Shown here piece by piece: positions 47,581 through 59,288 of a DNA stretch of 64,000 nt (position 1 is its first letter; every line of letters starts with the position of its first letter). This DNA is from Chionis minor (taxonomy: Eukaryota; Chordata; Aves; Charadriiformes; Chionididae), in NCBI GenBank assembly GCA_013398295.1, contig VZSF01000963.1, positions 206,439 through 270,438 on the forward strand. The letters run 5' to 3'. A model generated the notes under the pieces. That model was not told the DNA's origin. It ran no database searches and worked only from the letters and a program-made list of their open reading frames with translations. The translations under genes and the position numbers were made by a program.

Positions 47581-50506
47581 TGTAATTTCAGTCAAAGGGC
47601 CAGACTTAGCAGCTTCATGTAAATTTTTTTTTTAATATATAGGACAATTTCTGAAGGATGCAAAGGAGCTTTTATGGAGTGGAAGCAGTGAAAGAAGAGC
47701 GAAGAAAATCAAAGAAATTCAGACATCAGTAATGTTTCAAAAGTACCTTTCACAAGGGAGTTTGCCTTAACTATCCTTCAAAGATGACATGATGGAAAAT
47801 TCAGTTATTAATCAATGGTGCTATCTCTCTGTTGGGTTCAAGAACATTTTTTTAAAATTAAGATTTACATATGGTTCCGTGTACAAAGAGTTTTTAGGGT
47901 TGTAAAACTTTAAGTAACCATAAATTACTTAATGTGCATGGAGGATTAATATGAAAAGAAAAAACACTTCAAGCATTGTTCTTTGAGAGGTGAGCTCAGT
48001 CTGTGTAGTCATGGAGTTATGTCATTGGTATATTGCAAACATATAGCACAAATCAGTCCCTGGAATCAGCTGACATACGAATATACTATAGGGTGTTCTG
48101 TTACAGCGGAGCTTGAGAATTGCAAAACCGATTTTCTGTGAAAAAATTACTTTAATACGATACGAGTGCCATGATTTGGTTCATTTGAAATGCTGTAAGT
48201 CAAGCTGTTTGCTGATGTTCCTTGCAGGCCTCTCTAATTCTGCATTTATTTATAAAGGCCTAATTTATAATAGAAATTATGCCCAGTGCTTGTAAATAAG
48301 AAATTGGAGTATTTCTTAGGGGGTGTGTGGGTATATTTAACCAGATAATTTTCCACTCATGAAGTAGGAAGGAGTGGCTCTTATCAACAGTCATTGCTTT
48401 CCAAAAGATACTCTGAAAGATGAGATCTCTATTTTATCCTTTATCACAGCACGTTTTTGATTTGGTTTGCAGCAAGCAGAGGACCTTGCAGTCAGCCCAT
48501 GGTCATAACGCTGTGAATGGTTTTTTCCCTTGACTGGACCTTGGTATTTTAGTAGCCCCCAACTGCTTTGTCAAAACACTTCTGTATTGGTGTTTCACTT
48601 AAAGAATAGTAAGTTATGCCCCTGTTGGTTGTGCTAGCAATTTCAGCATTTTGATGGCAGATCATTGGCATTTTAATGACTCTGCGAGCTCAGTTCTGCT
48701 CCAAATGAATCTAGAGAACAACATGATGAAAATCTCATTGTATCCATGTTTGAAATTACTTGCTATGGGAAAGGTCCTGGTAGCACTGGGTTGTTTTCTG
48801 ACTGTCAAAACCTTGGTAGATTTTACTGCTGGATGCTGGAATCTAAATCAGTCAGGATTGTAACTGGATAAAACATCTTTTCTTCTTGTGGAAAGACTGG
48901 TTAATATTTTTATTGGTGGGTTTCTCTGGAAAGGCTAGAAAAGAGTTGGTATAGGTAAAAGAAGCCTGATGCTTTCTTTCAGTCTTACTAGGCCTTAAGT
49001 AACTTATTTTCTTCTGTGTGATTCTGTGCTTACATGGCTAAATCGAGTGCAGCGAGTGTTGAATCAGGCCCTGAAAGGATGCTTGGGAATGAATTCCTAA
49101 AATGCTAAAACTTATTTTTCACCTGCTCCAGATGGATGGAGCATTCATTCTTTGCATCCCCCATGGGCTTCCTTCTAGTGAGACTTTCCCATCTTCCCAG
49201 TCTCATTTTCCATCAGCATGGATATTTAGGTCACTATCTCCTCTCTTTTCCTCTGCCATCTCTAATCTGTATCTTCCAGCTCTTCAAATGTGTATCTCTC
49301 TGGAGTCCAAGGTGTGACTGATAGGAAGCTCGGTGAAAAAATTAAATTTGTGTATGAGGTTTTGATTCAGCAAGACTATTGCTGATTATTACTTGCCTGC
49401 CTTAAAGCCCTCTTAGGTGTTTTTCAGTGCTTCAGCAAATACATGCTCATTATATTCTTCTGGCTTTCTCTTTCTCTGTCCTTCTGGTCTGGGTCCCTTT
49501 TAGTGATTCCAGATGGCACCGTGCCACCCCAGGGTCCTGTAGGTCCTGTGTCCCATCAGGAGGATTCCCCAGCCCTGGTAAGGAAGATGCTTACCAGTGA
49601 GGAGATGGCATCTCTCTGCTGGGAGACGCCCATTTCTGCCTCAGATCCAGCCATGCCCTGTTGTGGCTGCCCTGAGGCTTGTGAGCTGAAACTGCTTTCC
49701 AGTAGTGGAAAGGTAGAAAGGGAAGGGGATTTGGCTGCTGTAGAAAACATCAGCATTTTTTTGGGGGGGGGTGGGAAAAATCAGAAGAAGAAAGACCACT
49801 TATAGTAAAGACCACGCAGAAGAGTTTAAGCCTCTAAGGTTGGCTCATGCTATCCTGAGCTAGGTGGTCCTTCCCAAGTACTGCGTGGCTTTTCCCCTGC
49901 CAGCTGAGCTCCGTGCCTGACTGCCTTCCACGAGATACTTTACAGCTGTGTCACTTCCACGCTACCCACTGGTAGATTAGCAGAGATGTTTTATCAAGCA
50001 AGCGTGGGCTACAGGAGAAAATGAAGCATTTCAACACTGTGAGAAGCACTGTAGTGGACAAACTGATAGAAAACTGTTTCCAAGATAGTTTTGACTTGTT
50101 TTCATTCTCTTTGAAATAATCCTTTTAGGTTTCCTGGTGGGAATTTCATTTTTGCTTAATATTTTTTCATCTTGGAGTTTTGATGAAATGTCAAAATTCA
50201 TAGAGCTTTTCCAGCTCTCAATTTTTGCCCTTCTGGAAAGACTGGAGTAGAGACTTTAAAAAAGTCACAGGTTCTGTCTTGCCTTTTTGCAAGCTGGAGG
50301 CATCATTTCTAGCAGAAATTGAAGCTGTAAAACTTTCTCAGAAGAACTTAGCATTCAGAAGCTCCTGTTATTCTCACTATATGTGGCACATTTTGAAAAA
50401 CTGGTCACAACTCAAGAAGCTGAGAACTTTTAAAAAGTTCTTCCTGAATTATTCTACGTATTTTAAGATCTTGGACGTATGTTCTTGGATACTAAACTAA
50501 CCTGTT
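47581..50506. other. Unique non-coding sequence
   Basis: No exon is supported. TTGAATCAGGCCCTGAA (about 49060-49076) and GATTCAGCAAGAC (about 49364) are reminiscent of termini of old amniote repeats but too short to call. There is a nine-G run near 49763. Confidence 0.35.
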
Positions 50507-50556
50507 GAGAGAGAGAGGGGAGGGAAAAATAATTAAAAATATCTCCCTCTCTCCCC
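50507..50556. repeat. Purine tract facing a pyrimidine tract
   Basis: Purine-only bases at 50507-50529 (GA repeats then G/A) and, after a short AT-rich spacer, a pyrimidine run (CTCCCTCTCTCCCCCC, about 50542-50557). The arms are imperfectly complementary and could form a hairpin. Confidence 0.6.
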
Positions 50557-52233
50557 CCGCCCCAATATATAACTCTCTGCAGTGCCGGCTCCTGCTGGCT
50601 GGTTGTCTTGATTAACGTATTTTCTGATTTGGTATAACTGAAGTTTGCATTTAAATTACACGTTTACTAATTTACATTTTTGTTTTCCATTGTTTCGGAT
50701 TGGCAGAGACTTCACTCTCTGGGCTTGCCGTGTTTCGCTCTCTCACTTATCGAGGAAAGCTCAAAAGTCTTTCCCATACTTACTCTCCATTTTAAAATGG
50801 AAACGTTACACACTGAATTTGAGTAGCGCAGTCTTCTTTAATGCAATATGCAGTTTGCACTCAGATCACTTGCTCTTGTGTATAATTTATACATGAATCA
50901 TGAATTACGTTTGGATTCTCAGGAAGCGAAAATAAATTGGGTAGAGCCACATCCAATTATGTAATGAATTCCTCACGGTAAAATTTACGGTGGGGATGTT
51001 GCAAAGTGGAATGCTGATAAAAGATTTCTGAAAGATTTGTTGCAGTATATCCCAATAAAAATAAACCTCTGTCCATTTTAGGCATAGAAGAGCCATTTTG
51101 ATTCAAACAATAAAATATTTAAAGGTGCATGAGATTGTTTTTCATTGTAGCTTCAATAGTGATGCGTAGATCAAGGAGGAGAAGAAATACTTGATAGAGT
51201 CTCACGAACAAAACCTCTTTCTCAACATGTCGTAAAGAACCTGCAACATAACGCTTTTTTATGGCTCTAAAAACACTTTCTGGGCTGCATCTAACAGATT
51301 ATATTTTGAGGAGCTATTTGCTGACACTGGACTTAACTTTTTTAAACTTGTTGCTGAACCCTGCCTTACTGGTCAAAATACGGCTCATGAGCTTTTATAA
51401 GGTGAGTAACCAACCAGTGGCACTGTGAGAGGTGTTGGTAATTTCACCTGTGTTTGTGGTATTGATTTCTTTTAACAGCTTTTTGTTTGCATTTCCTCCC
51501 ACATGTTTCTCACTGTGCCTTGACCTGTTGCTTTTTATTAATTTTTTGGTCGATACTCAAGTAGCCCGGGCTTGGGCTGTGTCATGCAGGTGTTTTTCTG
51601 AGCAGGACATCCCTGCTCTTTCTAGTGGGACGTGCTTCAAAACCTGTAACATGGCTCCTAAAAGCTGCATATCACTTGTAGACGAAGGGCAAACTGGTGG
51701 CTACATCCATGCTGTTCATATTAAATAAATCTCCTCCTCATGCTGCAGCTAATATTAGAAAAAATTTCGTGACAGTGACCAATGACTTGTACCATATAGA
51801 CATCAATAGCTATTAAGGGAACACTTCCCTTTCTTTCCTTCAAATTTCCTGCCTCAGCAAATCTTCATGCTACTTTGCACCAAAAAAACATGTGTCTGCA
51901 TTGCGATGAGCTGGCTCTAGCAGGGAAAGAAGGATAGCGGCATCCCAAGAACTTTGCTTAAGCCACATGCTGTCTTCAAAGCTTAGGTTTTACAAAACCA
52001 GAAGTCCATAGATAAGCATTTGAATAAGGAAGATGTTTTATTTTCCTAGACGAGTAGAACATCTTAGCAGCTCCCGTGGCTTAATACCATTTCATTGATT
52101 AATTTATCTATTACGTTGACTACAGGAAATGTTGAAGCACACCTATATGAGGGAAGAGCCTGGGACTTGTGCTTCTAATTCCTGCCAGTTTTCAGAGTTT
52201 CCTGTGGTGGTTTCAATTTTGCCGAATGCTTTA
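50557..52233. other. Unique non-coding sequence
   Basis: No repeat or exon is supported. Confidence 0.4.
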
Positions 52234-52312
52234 AGGGTAAAATCTTGGCCCACTCTCAAGCTGATGATGGGAGGTTTGCCATCATCTTCAACAGGCTGAG
52301 GATTTCCCGGAA
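52234..52312. repeat. Ancient palindromic amniote repeat
   Basis: GGGTAAAATCTTGGCCC (52235-52251) faces GGCTGAGGATTTCCC near the right end, with ATGATGGGAGG and TTTGCCATCATCTTCAA between them. This is the layout of the old amniote hairpin repeat with 'aaatcctggccc ... caatgggag ... gccaggatttc'. I give no database name. Decay of both arms indicates great age. Confidence 0.6.
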
Positions 52313-55300
52313 TAGGATTAAAGGGGATGTGTGCCCTGATAGAGTTCAAGGTCAGAGCAAGAAAGAAAGTGCCATAACTTCATACGAAAGCATCCTCAAA
52401 CTCTCAGACCAAGAGCTCCTGCATAGCCTGATGTCACCTCTCCTGACAACACCCACGTTGTCCCCTGGAAGGGGTTGCTGGCTCTCGGGGGTGAACCATT
52501 CTTGCTGCCCTGATCCTGACATGGCTGTATGGAAAGGTGCAGGAGACATGGCTAGGGTGACCTCAGAGGAGGTTTCTAACCAGAGAGCATGGTCTAAGCA
52601 GTCATTTAGGTGACCATAATCCGTGGTTTGCGTCAAGGGCTTTATAATGGGAACATTACCAAACCAAAAAGCATATGTTCTGATGGGCTTTTCCAAAACT
52701 CAAAAGGAATTATTCCGTTCCCCTACGTTTTCTTTGGTGATGACACAAGTCCAAATTTATTCCATTTGATCAAATTGATCTTTGACAGGGCTGTTCTTCG
52801 ATATATACCCAGTCCTAAGTATACTGAATTTTGTACCAAGTGATTTCCAGCTGGGCAGGTCAGAGTGGGGCTGATGGGAGTTGGATGCTTGTGCTCACAG
52901 CTCTGCTCAAATGCTCGATGAAGGCATCCTGAATGAATGCTTTTTTGGACATCAAAAGCCAAAACAAAGTCAAGCTGAGCTATATAGTTCTTGTGAGTTT
53001 ACAGCTTTCCGCTAAGAAAAACTTGATTTTTTTTCCAAGTGCACATTCAAGCTGAGACAATAATTAGCATCTTGTTTGTTTGTTTGTCACCTTGAAGGAA
53101 GAAAGGTCAAATATAGTCAGCCTGAGAGCTACTTTGCCTTTCCCCCATGAAGCATTTAATTAGATTTCTCATGTAATGTAAAAAAGAGATAGTACTTTGA
53201 ATATGGCAGGCAGAGCTTGCTGGAACGGCTTATCCATTTAAGACTTATTTTTTTTCTCCTTTTATTTCTTGCTGGCTTCATAGCCCAATTTGTAATTTTT
53301 CTGAAAAAGTGACAAGTTTAAACACTTAACCCTTCTTGCAGAGAACAGGCAAGTGGTTTTTTTTTTTTCTTTTTTAGAAGGGAAGGCTATAAATCAGCAC
53401 AAATGAAAATACTGCTGTATAAGATAGTAAGAGGCACTTAGAAAATTCCCAGAATGAAAGTCTTACAGCTTATGCATCTTTTTTTATTTTTTCCTGGAAT
53501 ACATACATAAACACTATGCCTAGCTCTTTGAAAAGGGACTAATTATTTCTTGGGTTTTGTAATATTTTTTCACCTATCTCTCCAGGTTTTGGTTTTGGCT
53601 TTTTTCTTCTTTCCTTCCCAGAGGGCTGGCTTGCTAGATAACTGGAACTGTACATGTTAGGCTGGGAGCTTGGTTCAGTGATTTTCATGATGGGAAGCAA
53701 TTGCAAGGATGAGAGAGGCAGTATGCATTGATGGGTTACAGACCAGGCTTGCTGCATGTCACAACAGCTGAAAACTGCTTTCCTTCAGTCATGTCCTGGT
53801 TCACTGGAGTTACAGCTGGGAGGATGCTTCCCCTTACTCGCTCTCCTGCAGTGCAGTGGTCCCTCTGCCTGCGTAGGGAGGGCCATTGATTTTCTTTAAA
53901 ATCCCAATACAACTCCTCGGTGTGCCCAATGGACTGAGTTACCCTGTGGGTATCTTTCACCTACACATATATACTCATGCACTATTTCATGTGTGCATTC
54001 CAGTGCATGTTTAAACCAAAAAAAAAGGCTGAAACAGCAGAGTGGCTTTGCACATACCTGTGTCATGGTATTAAAACTGGAATTTTTCTGAAATTTCTTT
54101 CCCCTGTGTGTCGTCCCATCCATTTTATCTCTCAAACTGGAGTTTGTAACCACTTCTAATCCAGGTCTTTTTTGCTGTCATAACTTTTACCAGTAATGCA
54201 AAATCCCAGAGGGGATTAGTCAACCTGAACATTTCAAATTTTAAACTCCAGTAAGTCTTCATTTATAAGTGGGGAGAAAGAGCCTTAGTCATTTTCAAAT
54301 CAACTTACTATCTGCCCCACCATACCTTCCTCTTCCCCTCCTGCAGTAAAACTGTATTTTTTTTGCTGAATGTGGAATGAAATCACTTGACAGGATAAAT
54401 GTTGCTCATCCCTCCAGGGTATAGAGAGATGGTGAAGCCTAGAAAATGCTAGGACACAAAGGATTTTTCAGTCTTCTGTGTGGAGAAATGCTCCTGTGGA
54501 CCTTGACCCTAACCAGCATCTGGCAGTCACTAATTGCACTTCTTACTTTTAGATTGGGCACCTAAACCTGCTGGATATAAAGAGGAGAGTGTTGAGGGTC
54601 TCAGGACTTAAATCATGGAAGTAACTTTCCAAGGGAGATAGCATTTTACAAAGGTATCAAAAGCCAGCAGATCTCCTCATTCATACCAAAGCTGCTTGGT
54701 GGTGAGTTACTGAAAAAAAAAAAGGTCATTTTTATGCCAGTTTTGTTTCGTTTTGAATACCTAAGTTAAATCTGTGAGGACACAGAGGCATGCAGAACTA
54801 GTTGACTCCTTCCCAAAACCTTCCTCAGAAATGCAGCAATACTTAGTGTCAGAAATTAAGACACATACCTTAGCATAATGCCCATGAGCTGGAGTCTCTA
54901 AAAATGAGAAGTGGAAGACAGATTTACTGTCACACCTGCAAGGAAAAAAAAATCATTCTTAGAAAGTGGGGGAGGCAGTAATGGGTTTACTGCAGTCAAA
55001 ATAGTTCCATGGGGTGGTTCTGGTTTTTTTTTTTTCCAGTGGTGGAGATATATCAATTTATTTCTGCATAACACATTTGTATTCACTCTGCTTAACCACA
55101 CCATTAAAATAGCAATTCAAAAGTCAATATTGTATTTGAATGTCAGACGATCGAGATTTGTTAGCAAAAGTGCTCCAACTGAGAACATACTGGCCCATAG
55201 TCTCTTATGCGGGAGTAGTCTGTAATGGGCAATTATGGACTAAATGGGCAGGGTTATGTGATGTTTATTTGTTTATTCAGAATTATTCAACGGTAAAAAA

Positions 55301-57115
55301 AAAAAGTCCTTACTGGGTAGTTGATTTCTATAGAATTTTGTGTTTGCTATACTGATTAGCTGCGATCTTTTAAGATGGTGTATGTTGAAGTGCACTTTCT
55401 GGTTCAGTCGATGTTTGCCTGTGACTTTGGATTTCATTTCCCTGCATAGTTAAGTTTAAAGTCACTGCAAACATTTTGCCAAGGAAATTGAAGACAGCAT
55501 AAGGTGTTTGGAGTCCTTAAAATTGTCTCCTAAAACCATGAAATGGTGTGGTAGAAGCAGTTGGCATCGAAGATAACTGTTTGGCTGGTTGTGCCCATAT
55601 CTTCAATGATCTTCAGTACGTCATCGGGTTAATGAAGTCTGTCTAGAGGGGGTAAAAAGTAGCTAGAGGGATCTCTGGGTGATGTGGACTCATTGACTTG
55701 TTGTGGAATAAAGCATACATGTTTGTTATAGCAACCCTTCATCTCGCTTCAATGCAGGTATTGTTTCTACTACATCTTGTTCCAAGCAAGAGAATTAAGG
55801 AGTCCCACTTACTTGAATAGGAGTAAGATACTTTAGTAAATAGCTCTCTGCTTCATTAAAAGAAGTTCTGCCTGTTCACGAGTAATTCTATTTGTTCTAG
55901 AGCAAAAAGGGATGTTGAGGAATTTGCTGGCTGTATGTCAAAAAAGGGGAGCAAGGAGGGTGAGAAACAGTCTTATGCCATCCTTGGTTGTTAGTTCCAG
56001 TCAGCTTATAATGTGCAAATTAATAGCACTAACTAAGAGCCAGAATCAGATATGGCGTATTGTTAGAGGTGCAGCTGTAATTTGCTTATGATATATTAAA
56101 AACCAGAAACACCTCAAGCTGTATTAGGTGGTGCTGATTGCCAGTTGCCTCCTGCATAAGTGCCATTAGATGCCTAAAGTTACAAATTGCTTTAATAACT
56201 TTCACAACTGATTGGTAATCGCCCTGCAGTTAATGAAATAGGGAAAACACCTCTCACTAAGTGCATTGTCTTCATTTCCTCCTGCATAATTTCCAAGGTG
56301 TAGAGATCATTTTCAACAAAACCCATGCTAGAAAGGCCATCCGTTAAGTTTTACTCATATTCATGTTCCTATTTTCTTTTCTCAGTTCAAAAATACGCAT
56401 CTCCAAGCCTGTTTTCCCATGCCCTGTTATCCAGCGGGGCTTTGTGCATACACTCCTGAGTTTGACTGCTGGTTACCTCCAAGGCGGTCTTTGCAGCTCA
56501 GTGGAAGTAATGCTGAAGACTGACAGAGCTGTTCTTGCTGTGTGTCCCTCCGGGCAAATGGAGAATCACGCTCTAAACTGCAATAGCAGTGCACTTAAAC
56601 CACATGAGCTAGAGAATTGCAATTCAGGATGGACTGGTTTGGATGGGGTAGTGGGGTTTTTTTTGTCCTCCCGAAGTGGTGGCAGTTGCAAGAATTGGTC
56701 TCTGGAAAAGTCCCATAAAATTGTATTGTCGTTTAAGGTTAAAATTAGTATCCACTAGCTAATGACGCAGGAATTAAATAAATGGCACTGAACTGCCTGC
56801 AACACTTTACCTGTTTCTATTGCTAGATTTCAGAGGCATTAATGTCCCTTTACAAACATCTGAAGGTAATTTCAAAGGGTGGGGGAGTTTAGAGAAAAGA
56901 GCACAGCGGTGTTTTATAGTTGAGATTGCCTATACGTTAGACAGCTCTGACAGAGCATGTAATTAATTTTTTAAGTGTTTATACTAAAGAATAAATAGCT
57001 AGTAAGACATATGGCACATTGTAAATGTTTCAAGTGCACTGTAGTTGGGCTAGATGTTAAGCAATGGTTTTGTTGTGGTTTTGAACAGAGCCAGCATAGG
57101 TAAAACTGGTGATTT
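52313..57115. other. Unique non-coding sequence
   Basis: Short T and A runs near 53357-53368 and 55023-55036. Open frames such as 52245-52696 (overlapping on both strands) and 56363-56758 (131 codons) show no domain or paired splice sites. Confidence 0.4.
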
Positions 57116-57198
57116 AGGGTCAGGTTTTCTCAAGTGCGTTTAGCACACATTTAAGAGTCTAAGTGGGGTGGCCTGGTTTTGGAAAAGTCTTAACACCC
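57116..57198. repeat. Possible degraded palindromic amniote repeat
   Basis: GGGTCAGGTTTTCTCAAGTG, then TTTAAGAGTCTAAGTGGGG, then GGTTTTGGAAAAGTCTTAA recalls the hairpin family with 'ggttttcaaaagtgc' and 'cctaagt' units, possibly related to the repeat at 4078-4163. Confidence 0.35.
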
Positions 57199-58139
57199 AG
57201 GCTGTGTATCAGCAAAATTCAAGAGTGTGGTGGTGGTTTCTGCCGTCCTTGCTGTCCTCAAAAAAAATCAGCTGATTTCTCCATCAGTCTCTCTACTGCC
57301 AGTTAGTATCTAAACTGGTACTGACGGCTTTTGAAACTCTGGTCCTTAGCTTTTTATGCGATCTATAATTTTATATGCAGTGCATCTCAAGAAGAATATC
57401 TATGATTCATATACACACGCAGAAACCAACACAGAGGGATAATTTTAATATAAATCCCAGTGCTGTCTGTTTGTTGTGTTCTGAAATGTTGCATAGAATA
57501 ATTCAAATATTTATAGATGGCAGTTCAGCTGGTGCTTTGCTTGCAGCATTTGCCTTTTTTCATGTCTCAGTTGAGCTGTTCTTCCTTCCTTCCTTTGCAC
57601 TGAAAACATTGCTTGTGCCCAGCACTATCCTTCTGCTTCATCCTCTCGAACTGTGAAAAACACACCTCGGAGTCTGGGGTCCTATTTTCTGTCCTGGTCA
57701 CTGAAGCCATACCGAGGAGCAGGGCTGCATTTCTTTGCCATGTGCTCCATCAGGAATGGAGGAGTTTGCTCTGGTTTCTACGGAGTGTGTCCTTGTGGGG
57801 CTCCTAAGGCAGAGGAGTTTGTTTAAGGGCTCCTTGTATACAGAAAGTAAGTTATGACTATGCTAGATTTGAAGTGATGATTAGAAGGGTGTTAACATCT
57901 GCATTTTCATGCTGACCACACACAGTGTCTTGGCCTGGCAGTCCCACCATGGGGGGATTGCTTCGAAGCAGCTTCTTTGCACTGTAAAAAAATAAATGGG
58001 CTTTTTTCCTACCAGGGAAGCCCCAGGGTGCCCTAAGAAACTCTTAGGTTTGAGATGTGGCTGGAAAGTAAGGCTGATATAATTACCCATAGAGATTTGT
58101 GTCTGTCATCAGTACTGGAGGTGGGGAGGGAATTAATCT
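57199..58139. other. Unique non-coding sequence
   Basis: No repeat or exon is supported. The frames at 57375-57807 show no domain. Confidence 0.4.
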
Positions 58140-58975
58140 ACGTGTATAAAGTTGCCTGTTTAGGAAGTTGCACATTTTGCATGATTTTCTTTTTGTGTGT
58201 GCTTTAATTCTTCACCGCCTGGCTGGGAGATAAAGAAGCAGTAAAGTTGTCAACATTGAGAAGCATGTTATAATACTAAAATGCTATAGTTTCCATTGAA
58301 CAGACGATGGCAAGAAGTTATTTTAATGGGTTTGTTCAGAATCGTGCTTTCAAAGACTCTTAAATTATTGCAGATTGTGCTGCTGAGCTACGTATAGGAA
58401 ACAACCATTTTAATTAGGAAGATACGCTTGGAAATAAAAAGTCATTTTTTAAAGGTAATTTCCTTTGTGAGTGTTTTACTGACCGCTTGAATTTATTTAC
58501 CGCAAAGACCTAGCGATAAAATAGGCATTTATGGGTTAGTTTTTAATTAGAAATAATGGCTGGTAGAGTTGAAGTGATTAATCGTCTTAGCCATATAGGC
58601 TGCAGTAGTCCTAGTGAAAGACAATTGTATTGATAACTTAGAGAGTGATCTAACTGCATGTTTTGTCCTTAAACACCACCAACAACAATGCAATCATGTT
58701 TTGACTTGGAAGAGGAGAAATCAGGCTATCTTACTCTAGTGAACTTCACATGCTGATGACTAAAGAAATGCTCATCAAAGCTGGATTTTTTGCCTTCTGG
58801 ATGTCACTGGCATTTGTAAACAAGAGTAATTAAAAGAGTAATCCAGGCTTTATTTCTGCATGCAAATGGCACTTGGAGGGAGTCAACCGGTGATGACAGA
58901 TTTATGGTGAGAATATTCATGACAGTGGGCTCACTGCTGAAACGCTTGGGCAGATGCAAGTGAGCATCGTTTCAG
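58140..58975. promoter_or_regulatory. Possible enhancer-like conserved block rich in homeodomain motifs
   Basis: About 800 bp without repeats or long open frames, dense in known homeodomain and POU cores: TAATTA at 58411-58416, 58544-58549 and 58828-58833, the palindrome GATTAATC at 58576-58583, TAATCC (58840-58845, Otx/Pitx type), the octamer ATGCAAAT at 58860-58867, and TGACAG (58894-58899, Meis/Tgif type) beside TTTATGG (58901-58907, Cdx/Hox type). AT-rich DNA yields such cores by chance, but the octamer and TGACAG-TTTATGG pair are more specific. No promoter, CpG island or TATA context is seen. Confidence 0.3.
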
Positions 58976-59223
58976 GAAGGATCAGAGATTTTTAATCAGC
59001 CTTTTCTGTCTTGGTTGAGAAGCTTGGGAATAGAAATTACAAGAAACCCAACTTAAGAGCTTTAATGACCTCAACGGAAAGAGGGTGAGAGTTTGGGGAG
59101 CGTAGCACAACGGAAAATTGTGCATGTAATGCCAGTTAGCTTTATTAAGCTTTGCATTGAGTCATACATTTCCTTTACCTTCTCTGCTCGAGGAGATTTT
59201 TACTCCATATTTCAAAATGCAGA
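58976..59223. other. Unique non-coding sequence
   Basis: No feature seen. Confidence 0.4.
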
Positions 59224-59288
59224 ATGTAAGAAACAAGAGCCAGCATGCAGTGTGGTGTACATTTTAGCATGTAAGAAACAAGAGCCAG
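59224..59288. repeat. 20-bp direct repeat with 45-bp period
   Basis: ATGTAAGAAACAAGAGCCAG occurs exactly at 59224-59243 and 59269-59288. The intervening 25 bp does not recur. An open frame (59093-59341) reads CKKQEP twice at a 15-residue spacing because of it; I do not regard that frame as a gene. Confidence 0.9.

Noticed and set aside
49763..49775. G-quadruplex at the nine-G run
   Set aside because: The run plus GGG gives at most three separated G triplets.
53790..53830. TGTCCTGGTT resembling the start of an ERVL LTR
   Set aside because: Only about ten bases match; the rest of the LTR order and its end are absent.
56363..56758. 131-codon plus-strand frame
   Set aside because: No recognisable domain or strong acceptor/donor pair; probably chance.
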